Source: Methylacidiphilaceae bacterium (GTDB lineage: Bacteria; Verrucomicrobiota; Verrucomicrobiia; Methylacidiphilales; Methylacidiphilaceae). Taken from it: DNA of 16,257 bases. The position numbers and the translations under genes are program-made. Shown in pieces: positions 1-6,460 of the stretch (within the stretch, counting starts at the first letter, position 1; the number at the start of each line of letters is the position of its first letter). Where the stretch lies: the NCBI GenBank assembly GCA_028687155.1, contig JAQUAR010000006.1, positions 1 to 16,257 of the forward strand, given 5' to 3'. The notes beneath the pieces are model-generated. The model made no database searches. It was not told the origin of the DNA and worked only from the letters and a program-made list of their open reading frames with translations.

Positions 1-1
1 C

Positions 2-76
2 AAGCAGCTTGTGTGCCACCCTGGGGGACCGAAGAAGAGCCGGCTCGGCCGGCTCGTCGACTTGCAGCGCCAATGA
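2..76 (+). CDS. C-terminal fragment of an unidentified upstream gene
   Basis: Frame 2 is open from the window edge to a TGA at 74-76. Its codons have a strong G/C preference at the third position, clearly stronger than the other two forward frames, as expected for a real gene in this GC-rich genome. The 24 residues end in GRLVDLQRQ and are rich in Lys and Arg. They are too few to identify a family. The stop lies 36 bases before the FmdB-like gene on the same strand, so the two could be co-transcribed. An 8-bp perfect inverted repeat (arms 37-44 and 48-55, 3-base loop) lies inside this stretch. It has no T-run, and GC-rich codons explain it well enough. Confidence 0.3.
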   Translation, partial: KQLVCHPGGPKKSRLGRLVDLQRQ

Positions 77-112
77 TTTTGCGGCAGACTATTGCCATTG
101 GAGTTGGCCTCT

Positions 113-346
113 ATGATTACTTATCTTTACGAAACAGTTCCTACCCAAAAGGGCGATGAGCCGAAGGTCTACGAGATCCAGCAGCCGATGGGGGCGCCGG
201 CTCTCACCCATCATCCGGAAAACGGAGAGCCGCTGCGCCGCATCATCTCGGCAGGCGTCGGGATTCAGACGGCTCGAAAGGGAGTTGAAGCCCCTCCGCC
301 CTCGTCCTGCGGTTGCGGTCATGGCGGCTGCGGCCGCCACGGATGA
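113..346 (+). CDS. FmdB-like small protein with Cys-rich C-terminal tail
   Basis: The product is 77 aa. The ATG at 113 is chosen over the upstream TTG at 92 because GGAG sits at 100-103, nine bases before it, and because the family begins with a short M-x-T-Y-x-Y stretch (here MITYLYET). The sequence THHPENGEPLRRIIS at about 32-46 and the following glycine-rich turn resemble FmdB-family regulatory or zinc-ribbon proteins. The usual CxxC pairs of the N-terminal zinc ribbon are absent; the region after YET is a Gly/Glu/Lys stretch instead. The only cysteines are in the tail (C66, C68, C73, with H70 and H76), which could bind a metal. FmdB relatives were first linked to regulation of formamidase or amidase genes, and the role here is unknown. 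The gene is convergent with the osmC-like gene, 17 bases apart. The family assignment is by eye. Confidence 0.65.
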   Translation: MITYLYETVPTQKGDEPKVYEIQQPMGAPALTHHPENGEPLRRIISAGVGIQTARKGVEAPPPSSCGCGHGGCGRHG

Positions 347-363
347 GGGGCATCGGTCCCCTT

Positions 364-813
364 TTAACGGGCTGGTTCGTCCGCGAACTCGATGGAAGCG
401 GAGAGGTTGACGCTGCTCGAGAGCGATGCGGTGATCAGGCATCGTTGCTCGGCTTGGTGCAAGAGATGCTCCGCCTTTTTGGCGTCGGCTCCTTTGGGCA
501 GCTTCAGGATAGGCCGTAAAGAGAAGCGCGTAAAGCGGCGTTTCCCATCGGCCACTTCGAGGGTGGCTTCGGTCGGGCAGGCGATCTCGATCCACGGCAG
601 GTGAGCGAGTTCGGCAAGAGTGTCAAAGGTGAGGATGAAGCAGCTCGCCACCGAGGCTGCCAGCAGATCCTCGGGAGACCAGACGGTTCCGGGTCCGCCG
701 AACTGGGCCGGAGCCGTCACAGCCAAGGACGGAAGATTCGCGGCCTCGACCGTTAGATTGCCGGTGGGGCCTCCCCGAGCGACCACGTCGTAGCGGTGGG
801 GAAGAGGGTGCAT
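364..813 (-). CDS. OsmC/Ohr family peroxide-detoxifying protein
   Basis: This 149-aa protein has the normal length for OsmC/Ohr enzymes, which reduce organic hydroperoxides with a pair of reactive cysteines in the cytoplasm. The first conserved block, SPEDLLAASVASCFILTF (46-63), carries the first cysteine, C58, with E48 just before it. The second block, RCLITASLSSSV (124-135), carries the second cysteine, C125. An extra cysteine, C79, is not part of the pattern. The central region has the usual alternating strands. The start ATG at 813 has GAGG about 13 bases upstream, a somewhat long spacing. The gene lies downstream of murB on the same strand with an 86-base gap, so it may be transcribed with it. 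Whether it is closer to OsmC, Ohr or the YhfA-like branch cannot be decided by eye. Confidence 0.88.
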   Translation of the reverse strand: MHPLPHRYDVVARGGPTGNLTVEAANLPSLAVTAPAQFGGPGTVWSPEDLLAASVASCFILTFDTLAELAHLPWIEIACPTEATLEVADGKRRFTRFSLRPILKLPKGADAKKAEHLLHQAEQRCLITASLSSSVNLSASIEFADEPAR

Positions 814-899
814 GAGAAACCATCTACCTCACCCCTCTGATCATTACAAGCTGGATCCGTGTTCCCGCCGGCCCACCGCAACCTTGGGACAAGTCGCGG

Positions 900-1967
900 C
901 TATCCGCTTTCGAAGCCGACGAAAACGGGTTCCGGCTCGATTCGGACCGCATAGATCGCCTCGACGGCATCCTGGATTTCGCCCATGAAGGCGATGACTT
1001 CCGCCGCCGTCGCTCCTCCTCGGTTGACGATCGCCAGCGCATGCCGCCTTGAGATGCCGATGGCTGCTCGATGAAAACCTTTCGGAAATCCCGCGTTTTC
1101 CACGAGCCAGGCTGCCGGGACCTTCTGCTTCCCACCGCTCGCGGGATAGGAGGGAGGGGTTAGCCCCCGCTTTTCCGCCCGACGCTGCAACTCCGCAAAA
1201 GCAGCGGATTCGAGAATGGGGTTTTTGAAGAAGGAACCGACGCTGCGGGAGTCTTCCTCGTCCGCGGCCATGACCATCGCCTTCGATCGGCGAATCCGCA
1301 AAACTGCCTCGCGAATCTCTTCGAGAGAAGGCGGAGCATCTTTCTTGGAAAAAAAGGAGAGGAGATCGGGGTAGCAGAACTCGGGGGTCCGCCCTCCAAA
1401 AAGGGAATAGCAGACGGCCAGAACCAGATAGCGCCCTTTTTCCTCTGTATTGAAAATGCTCCTGCGGTAGCCGAAGGAACAGGCTGCAGCGGGAAGCTCC
1501 ACGATGCGGCCGTCGCGCCGATCCAGGACGCGGACCGTTCGGATGGAGGCCGCTACTTCCGCTCCATAGGCTCCCACGTTTTGGATCGGGGTGCCTCCGA
1601 CCGTTCCGGGAATTCCGCTTAAGAGCACTAGGTCGGCCATGCCCTCGGCGACGGTTCGCAAGACGAAGGAGTCCCACGGCTCGCCCGCCCCAGCCCAAAA
1701 GAGGTGATTTCCGTTCTCCCGTCCGCCTTCCACGCCGCCAATCGCCATCCGGAGGACAAGACCGGGAAATCCCCGATCCGCGATCACAACGTTGCTTCCG
1801 CCTCCAAGGACGAAGAGAGGGAGGTTGCGCTCGGAAGCCCAGCAGAGCGACTCGCGCGTTTCCGCTTCCGTTCGGGCCTCCACAAAGTAACGGGCGTTCC
1901 CTCCGACGCCGAGTGTCGTCAACGGAGCGAGCGGAACATTCTTCTGAATCCGCATGGGATCATGCAT
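900..1967 (-). CDS. murB: UDP-N-acetylenolpyruvoylglucosamine reductase
   Basis: MurB is the cytoplasmic flavoenzyme that reduces UDP-GlcNAc-enolpyruvate to UDP-MurNAc with NADPH, the second committed step of peptidoglycan synthesis. The frame is open from 2078, but family similarity begins at RIQKNVPLAPLTTLGVGG, so the start is placed at the ATG at 1967 (355 aa); the ATG at 1955 is equally possible. Neither has a strong ribosome binding site. Seen from the 1967 start: the FAD-binding LGGGSNVVI at 54-62, SGIPGTVGGTPIQNVGAYG at 117-135, the arginine in FGYRRSIF at 165-172, the catalytic serine in GSFFKNP at 244-250, and the glutamate of IEPEPVF at 343-349. GSFFKNP and the insertion after YPDLL mark the type I (E. 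coli-like) form. It is divergent from the mla genes, with 212 bases between. Confidence 0.95.
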   Translation of the reverse strand: MHDPMRIQKNVPLAPLTTLGVGGNARYFVEARTEAETRESLCWASERNLPLFVLGGGSNVVIADRGFPGLVLRMAIGGVEGGRENGNHLFWAGAGEPWDSFVLRTVAEGMADLVLLSGIPGTVGGTPIQNVGAYGAEVAASIRTVRVLDRRDGRIVELPAAACSFGYRRSIFNTEEKGRYLVLAVCYSLFGGRTPEFCYPDLLSFFSKKDAPPSLEEIREAVLRIRRSKAMVMAADEEDSRSVGSFFKNPILESAAFAELQRRAEKRGLTPPSYPASGGKQKVPAAWLVENAGFPKGFHRAAIGISRRHALAIVNRGGATAAEVIAFMGEIQDAVEAIYAVRIEPEPVFVGFESG

Positions 1968-2179
1968 CCATAGCAGAAAAGCCGACCGGCGGCATCCGTA
2001 TTCTTGGCGGGAGAGCCTGCCGAAAACCGTCTGCCTCCAAGGGATGGCCGGTGCGGGCATTCGCGGAGGGGTCTCCATTACTGAAAAGGTTTGCTTGTTG
2101 AGGGAGCCACTGGTTTTTATGGGGGCTGTCGGCTCCGGGCGTCGTGGATTCTCCCTGTGCCTCTTGAACTCAGATTGGC

Positions 2180-2962
2180 GTGAAGTTGCTTCGGCATTTC
2201 GTAAGCGGATGGAGCGGGCTGCTGGAAGCCGCCGGCGCCATCTACTTTTTGTTTGCGGACGTCGTCTACAGCATCTTTCGTTACCGATTGCGTTGGGAAC
2301 TATTTTTAGAGCAGATTGTTCGCATTGGAATGCGCTCGCAGGGAGTCGTTCTGATCACCGGAGCCTTTACCGGGGCGGTCTTCGCGGCTCAGACGCAGTT
2401 CCGATTCGGAAAGTTCGGACTCTCCTCGGCCACGGGCCCGGTGGTTTCGATTTCCATGCTTCGGGAGTTGGGGCCGGTGCTTTGCGCGCTCATGATTTCC
2501 GGCCGAGTGGGCTCCGCGATGGCGGCCGAACTCTCCACGATGCGCGTCACCGAGCAGATCGACGCCCTGCGGGCCCTCGCGGTTGACCCAACCGAATATT
2601 TGATCGTGCCGCGGTTCCTGGGCCTGTTGGTCTCCATGCCCTTCCTGGTCGCCTTGACGAGCGGAACGGGCATCCTCTTGGGCTACCTCGTTACCACCCT
2701 GCTGCTGGGGGTGGATCCGACCTTCTATTGGGACAACACGGTCAAGTTCACGAGCGCAAAAGACATCTGGATGGGTGAAATCAAAGCGCTCTTTTTCGCC
2801 ATGATTATCGTGCTGATCAGCTGCCACCGAGGCCTTCGCTGTCGCCTGAGCGCGGAGGGAGTCGGTATCGCGGCCACGGAGGCAATGGTCTTCTCTTCGA
2901 TCACCGTGTTGATTTCCAACTTCTTTTTTAGTTTCCTCATGAACCTCATCTTGGCGTCGTGA
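2180..2962 (+). CDS. mlaE: MlaE-family lipid ABC transporter permease
   Basis: This inner-membrane permease (260 aa) is of the MlaE/YrbE type, which with an MlaF ATPase and an MlaD periplasmic ring moves phospholipids between inner and outer membranes. The GTG at 2180 is the first practical start, because the frame is closed by a TGA at 2165. No clear Shine-Dalgarno precedes it. The family's conserved core is plain: an amphipathic N-terminal segment, a membrane segment at about 52-70, ELGPVLCALMISGRVGSAMA (95-114) followed by AELSTMRVTEQIDAL, then P-R-hydrophobic membrane segments through about 135-180 and two more near 203-215 and 235-258. The stop codon overlaps the mlaF start (TGATG at 2960-2964), so the two are likely translationally coupled. 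A weak promoter-like pair, TTGTTG at 2095 and TATGGG at 2118 with 17 bases between, lies upstream. Confidence 0.93.
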   Translation: MKLLRHFVSGWSGLLEAAGAIYFLFADVVYSIFRYRLRWELFLEQIVRIGMRSQGVVLITGAFTGAVFAAQTQFRFGKFGLSSATGPVVSISMLRELGPVLCALMISGRVGSAMAAELSTMRVTEQIDALRALAVDPTEYLIVPRFLGLLVSMPFLVALTSGTGILLGYLVTTLLLGVDPTFYWDNTVKFTSAKDIWMGEIKALFFAMIIVLISCHRGLRCRLSAEGVGIAATEAMVFSSITVLISNFFFSFLMNLILAS

Positions 2963-3711
2963 TGGTGCTCCGGCTCGTAGAAGTGACCAAAACCCTCGGG
3001 ACGCAGCATGTGCTGGAAGGGGTAAACCTGGAAGTGGCGCCTAGGGAACGTCTCTGCATCGTGGGGCGCAGCGGAGCCGGGAAGAGTGTCCTTCTCCGAT
3101 TGATTCTCGGTTTGAGCAAGCCGGATTCGGGGGAAATTTGGTATGGAGAGACCAATCTGGTCCCCTTGCGGGATCGGGAGTTGGCGCCGCTGCGGCGCGA
3201 GATGGGAATGGTTTTCCAGAACGGAGCCCTTTTCGACTTCATGAACGTCGAGGACAACGTCGCCTTCGCGCTGCGGGAGAGGCGAAGGCCGGAAACGGAG
3301 ATCCGTGAGAAAGTTGCGCGCATTCTGGAGCGGCTCTTTCTCAAAGGACATGAGAAGAAGATGCCTGCGGAACTAAGCGGAGGGATGCGGAAAAGGGTGG
3401 CGCTGGCGCGCGCGATCATCTCTCGGCCGAAGCTGATTTTCTATGATGAGCCGACTGCCGGACTGGATCCGATCGGCTCTACGGAGATCACGGATCTGAT
3501 TCGATGCTTGAACGAGGAATTTGGGGCGACGACCATCGTGGTGACGCACGACATGCGCAGCGTGGAGCAGATTGCGCAGCAGGTCGCCTTCCTCCACGCG
3601 GGGCGGATCTATCAGGCGTGTTCCGCGGAGGAGTTCCTCTCGTCGAAAGATCGCGTGGTGAATGCTTTCGTTCATGGGTTGGTCGAGGAAGCGACCGTTG
3701 GAGCGGGTTGA
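2962..3711 (+). CDS. mlaF: MlaF-family lipid ABC transporter ATPase
   Basis: This is the cytoplasmic ATPase that drives the MlaE permease. The ATG at 2962 overlaps the mlaE stop; a GTG at 2959 is directly upstream in frame and would add one residue. All ABC motifs are present, numbered from the ATG: Walker A GRSGAGKS at 35-42, Q-loop VFQNGALF at 84-91, signature LSGGMRKRVALARA at 138-151, Walker B LIFYDEPTAGLDP at 158-170, and the switch histidine in VVTHDM at 194-199. The signature variant LSGGMRKR and the Q-loop FQNGALFDFMNV are typical of the Mla/Ttg2A branch rather than other importers. Length (249 aa) is normal. It is followed by mlaD after three bases. No mlaC, mlaB or vacJ is visible nearby, so periplasmic partners must be encoded elsewhere or be absent. 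Confidence 0.95.
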   Translation: MVLRLVEVTKTLGTQHVLEGVNLEVAPRERLCIVGRSGAGKSVLLRLILGLSKPDSGEIWYGETNLVPLRDRELAPLRREMGMVFQNGALFDFMNVEDNVAFALRERRRPETEIREKVARILERLFLKGHEKKMPAELSGGMRKRVALARAIISRPKLIFYDEPTAGLDPIGSTEITDLIRCLNEEFGATTIVVTHDMRSVEQIAQQVAFLHAGRIYQACSAEEFLSSKDRVVNAFVHGLVEEATVGAG

Positions 3712-3714
3712 GCT

Positions 3715-4530
3715 ATGGCGACGAAACACGCGGAGTTCCAGGTTGGCGTTTTTCTTCTCACGGGATTGGCCGTGCTCGGCGCTCTCGTCGTCCTGCTTGG
3801 ACGGTATGGCGAAAAGTTTCGGCCGACTTATGAGATCAGCGTCGAGTTTCCGAATGCCTACGGGATCGTGAGGGGCGCGCCGGTTCAATTTGCGGGCGCC
3901 CCCGTCGGACGGGTGGCCGGAAGCCCATATCCGATTCGGGAGGGGAGGGCGGTGGAAGTGCAGCTTAAGCTCTATGCGGATGCGAAGATCCGGAAAGACG
4001 CTCTCTTTCAGATCGTCGACGTCGGCATGCTCGGCGATAAGACGATCGAGATCACGCCGAGGGGTTCCTCGGCTCCTTTCCTCAAAGAGGGAGATCATGT
4101 CCGTGGAACGCGTCAGCAGACGATCGTTGACCTGGCCGGAGAGTTCCGGCCCGTGGCGGAGTCGGCGGGTAAGGTGGCCGACGAAGTCGGAACCTTGGTT
4201 GGACGGGTGAATGAGGAGGTTCTTACGGCGGACGTGGCGGCCGAGATTCGGGCGACGATCAAGGATCTCCACAGCGTGCTCGCGCGAACGGATCGCATCC
4301 TCGAGGAAGCGCAGTACGGCCGCGGACCGATTTCCCGCCTCCTGAACGATCCGGCGATGGCAACCGATCTTCGGGACTTTATCTATAATCTGCGGCGAAA
4401 AGGGGTTCTCTTTTACTCGGATGTGGCGGCTCGGCAGGAAGACGGCAAGCCGTCGACAACGCAGCAGGCACGTCCGGTCAGCGCGGAACGAACGATGCAG
4501 AAAACGGCCGCTCCCGCGAAGCATCCTTGA
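3715..4530 (+). CDS. mlaD: MCE-domain lipid-binding protein (MlaD family)
   Basis: This 271-aa protein is a single-pass membrane protein with one MCE domain. MlaD-type proteins form a hexameric ring on the periplasmic face that shuttles lipid for MlaE and MlaF. A short cytoplasmic N-terminus precedes a membrane segment at about 10-29 (VGVFLLTGLAVLGALVVLLG). The MCE domain spans about 39-133 and includes GIVRGAPVQFAGAPVGRV (50-67) and the strand-rich GDKTIEITP (106-114). A helical region at about 140-235 follows, then a low-complexity tail rich in Thr, Gln, Ala and Pro. GGAG at 3700-3703 provides the ribosome binding site. It is the third gene of the mlaEFD unit and begins three bases after mlaF. 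E. coli MlaD is about 183 aa, so the extra length is a C-terminal extension, common in non-proteobacterial homologs. Confidence 0.9.
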   Translation: MATKHAEFQVGVFLLTGLAVLGALVVLLGRYGEKFRPTYEISVEFPNAYGIVRGAPVQFAGAPVGRVAGSPYPIREGRAVEVQLKLYADAKIRKDALFQIVDVGMLGDKTIEITPRGSSAPFLKEGDHVRGTRQQTIVDLAGEFRPVAESAGKVADEVGTLVGRVNEEVLTADVAAEIRATIKDLHSVLARTDRILEEAQYGRGPISRLLNDPAMATDLRDFIYNLRRKGVLFYSDVAARQEDGKPSTTQQARPVSAERTMQKTAAPAKHP

Positions 4531-4571
4531 TCTGCCTGCGTCACAAAGTTCGCGCTGGAGGCTTGTGAGAG

Positions 4572-5306
4572 ATGAAGGTTCAGCATACGCCGCAGCCTGA
4601 CTCCATCGGGAGGGAGCCGAGAGTCATTGGTGCGATTCTTGTCGCAGCGGGACAGAGCCGAAGGATGGGCTTCGACAAGATCTTCCGTCCCTTGACGAAG
4701 CGAAGTGCGCTAGAGCTCTGCCTGGAGAGGCTTTCCGCGTTTCCTCGCATCTTCGAAATCGTGGTCGTGGTGGCCCGGGAGAGGCGGGAAGAAGCTGCCC
4801 GACTGATTTCTCTGCTTGCCCTTCCTGTGCCGGTGGATGTCGTCGAAGGCGGAGTTGAACGGCAGGACTCGGTCGAAGCGGGGCTGCGAGCCTCGGATCC
4901 GCGATCGCATTTCGTTCTGGTTCATGACGCGGCTCGGCCCTTCGTGACAGGGGAACTGATGGAAGCCATCTTCCAGGTTGCTCAGCGGGAGGGGGCGGCA
5001 GCTTGCGGGAACCCGAGTGCGGACACCGTGAAGGAGGCGGATGAGCAAGGGAATGTGGTGGCGACGCTTGACCGCCGAAGGGTCTGGAATGTGCAGACCC
5101 CTCAGATTTTCCGTCGGGAGCTTCTGCGGGAAGCCTACCGGAACTTGCGAGAAAAAGGAAAGAGCGTCACGGATGACGCAGCCGCGGTGGAAGCCATCGG
5201 ACATCCGGTCCGCTTGGTTTCCTACAGCGGCTTCAACGGGAAGATGACTCGCCCCGAGGACTGGGAACTGGCTCGCCAACTCTTGCTAGGGAAACGAGCG
5301 CTCTAA
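4572..5306 (+). CDS. ispD: 2-C-methyl-D-erythritol 4-phosphate cytidylyltransferase
   Basis: IspD transfers CMP from CTP to methylerythritol phosphate, the third step of the MEP isoprenoid pathway in the cytoplasm. The 244-aa product has the nucleotide-binding AILVAAGQSRRMGFDK at 21-36; the family usually has G-S-G-x-R there, and here it is G-Q-S-R-R. K36 is kept. VHDAARPFV at 118-126 contains the metal-binding Asp119, QTPQIF is at 175-180, TDDAAAVE at 200-207, and NGKMTRPEDW at 222-231 carries the substrate-binding lysine K224. A GGAGG at 4557-4561, ten bases before the ATG, supports the start. It begins 41 bases after mlaD on the same strand, so it may be read from the mla promoter. It is convergent with rpmG. 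No ispF is adjacent. Confidence 0.94.
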   Translation: MKVQHTPQPDSIGREPRVIGAILVAAGQSRRMGFDKIFRPLTKRSALELCLERLSAFPRIFEIVVVVARERREEAARLISLLALPVPVDVVEGGVERQDSVEAGLRASDPRSHFVLVHDAARPFVTGELMEAIFQVAQREGAAACGNPSADTVKEADEQGNVVATLDRRRVWNVQTPQIFRRELLREAYRNLREKGKSVTDDAAAVEAIGHPVRLVSYSGFNGKMTRPEDWELARQLLLGKRAL

Positions 5307-5349
5307 TTCTTCACGAAGCGCGACGCGGGAACTCGCATCGGACGAAGAA

Positions 5350-5517
5350 CTATTTGATCTCCCGATGGAGAGTGTGCCGGCGCAGGTAGGGGTTATACTT
5401 CCGAAGCTCTACGCGGCCTGGCTTCAGTTTCTTGTTCTTCGTGCCGAAGTATCGTGACGCCGGCTTTTTTTCCGCCTTGGCCTCCGTGCACTCCAAAATA
5501 ACTTGTTCCCTGGGCAT
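5350..5517 (-). CDS. rpmG: 50S ribosomal protein L33
   Basis: Reading the minus strand from the ATG at 5517 gives a 55-aa basic protein ending at a TAG. The stretch [20 protein letters not shown] followed by [10 protein letters not shown] is a clear match to bacterial L33, a small protein of the large ribosomal subunit. Some L33 proteins carry a CxxC...CxxC zinc ribbon. Here only C10 remains (in LECTEAK), and the second pair is replaced around YNPYLRRH, so this is effectively the cysteine-less form. There is no Shine-Dalgarno before the ATG. Instead a strong promoter match ends nine bases upstream (see the promoter entry), which suggests a leaderless mRNA. The gene is convergent with ispD and divergent from the CHAD gene. 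Confidence 0.93.
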   Translation of the reverse strand: MPREQVILECTEAKAEKKPASRYFGTKNKKLKPGRVELRKYNPYLRRHTLHREIK

Positions 5518-5526
5518 CGTGAGAAA

Positions 5527-5555
5527 AGATTAGGAGCGGAATCGATTCGTGTCAA
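5527..5555 (-). promoter_or_regulatory. Predicted sigma-70-type promoter of rpmG
   Basis: On the minus strand a perfect -35 hexamer TTGACA (5555-5550) is followed after exactly 17 bases by TAATCT (5532-5527), a half-match to the -10 consensus. Only nine bases separate the -10 box from the rpmG ATG, so transcription would start within about three bases of the start codon. That agrees with the absence of a ribosome binding site. The -35 box overlaps the predicted GTG start of the divergent CHAD gene. This is a sequence match only. Confidence 0.6.
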
Positions 5556-6433
5556 TGCCCTTCGACAGAAGCATGAGAAAGCCAACCTGCAGGACCGGAA
5601 GAAGAGAAGTAGGTGGCGGGTCCGCTCTCCGCTGGAAAGTTGCGATACGAAGGCAGACGAGGTCGGAGAAGAGCCCGACTCTGGCGGAGGAGGTCCATCA
5701 GATTCGCGTGCTCGCCAAGAAGCTTCGTGCCTATCTCCGGCTCCTGCGGGGAAGCGTTCCAGAAAAGCTCGTTCAGCTTGAGGAGAAGCGGATCAAGCGT
5801 ATCGCCGGGAATCTCGGCAGGGCCCGCGACGAGGAAATTTGCCGCCAGATCCTTCAGTGGTTAGCGGCAAAGGGAGACAAGGAGGGCTGTCGGCAAGGGG
5901 TGAGGGCAGCGCTGGTTCATTTCCCGGACGCAGCGGCAACGGGTTTGGACCGGCGGAAGCTGGTGCAGGCGAGAAAGGGCATCGAGGCCAGACGGCTGCG
6001 GCTTCTCGCGCTGCTCGACGAGCATCCCGCGCAGGAGGGAAAGCTGGAGGAGTTGCTAAAAAAGGAGTACGGGAAAAGTCGCCGAGGAATGCGCAAAGCG
6101 CTTCGCGACGGGAGCCCGGAAGCCTTTCACCAGTGGAGGAAGCGGGTCAAGCGCCTTGGCTACCAGACGGCGATGTTTTGCCCCTCTTCCCGGAAGAGGC
6201 TTGCCCGCTTGGAAACGAAGTTCCTCCGGCTCGGTAGTCTTCTGGGACGGCTGCATGATCTGCACGTTTTGAAAGCGCGGATCGAAAGACGAGCGACCCC
6301 GCTGGAACCGAAGCTCGTTCCGCTCGTGGACGACTGGACGGCCCGGTACCGAAAGGAAGCGGAACAGGAGGGAAGACGCTGTTTTCGGACGAGCAAAGGG
6401 AAGTTTCTCTCCCTTCTTCAGCAGTCGGCCTAG
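5549..6433 (+). CDS. CHAD domain protein (polyphosphate-associated helical domain)
   Basis: CHAD domains are helical bundles with conserved histidines and many basic residues, and they bind polyphosphate. The 294-aa product shows the two repeat cores: VHQIRVLAKKLRAYLRLL at 49-66 and FHQWRKRVKRLGYQ at 193-206. Each is followed by a helix containing a conserved G-R-x-x-D/H pattern (NLGRARDEE at 88-96, LGRLHDLHVL at 232-241). The start is uncertain. GTG 5549 has AGGAG at 5532-5536, but ATGs at 5555 and 5573 are also in frame and the first 40 residues look unconserved. CHAD genes often neighbour polyphosphate kinase or CYTH phosphatase genes, and none is visible here. It is divergent from rpmG with only 31 bases between starts, and convergent with the NamZ-like gene. 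Confidence 0.8.
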   Translation: MSMPFDRSMRKPTCRTGRREVGGGSALRWKVAIRRQTRSEKSPTLAEEVHQIRVLAKKLRAYLRLLRGSVPEKLVQLEEKRIKRIAGNLGRARDEEICRQILQWLAAKGDKEGCRQGVRAALVHFPDAAATGLDRRKLVQARKGIEARRLRLLALLDEHPAQEGKLEELLKKEYGKSRRGMRKALRDGSPEAFHQWRKRVKRLGYQTAMFCPSSRKRLARLETKFLRLGSLLGRLHDLHVLKARIERRATPLEPKLVPLVDDWTARYRKEAEQEGRRCFRTSKGKFLSLLQQSA

Positions 6434-6460
6434 TTTCGCGCGGGAGGCCTGTACGCTCGC

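Noticed and set aside
37..55. Perfect 8-bp inverted repeat with a 3-base loop near the left edge
   Set aside because: It lies inside a probable reading frame with GC-rich codons and is not followed by a T-run, so it is neither a convincing terminator nor a regulatory site.
844..1698. Long minus-strand open frame of 284 codons inside murB
   Set aside because: It is a second frame of the same strand under murB, with Arg/Gly-rich, unconserved translation; GC-rich DNA readily leaves such frames open.
3373..4524. Long minus-strand open frame of 383 codons opposite mlaF and mlaD
   Set aside because: It is antisense to two clear genes with intact domains, and its translation has no recognisable family features.
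5307..5349. TTCTTC...GAAGAA inverted repeat exactly filling the gap between the convergent ispD and rpmG
   Set aside because: The arms are 31 bases apart with only a 4-bp inner match and a large unpaired interior, so a stable bidirectional terminator is not supported.
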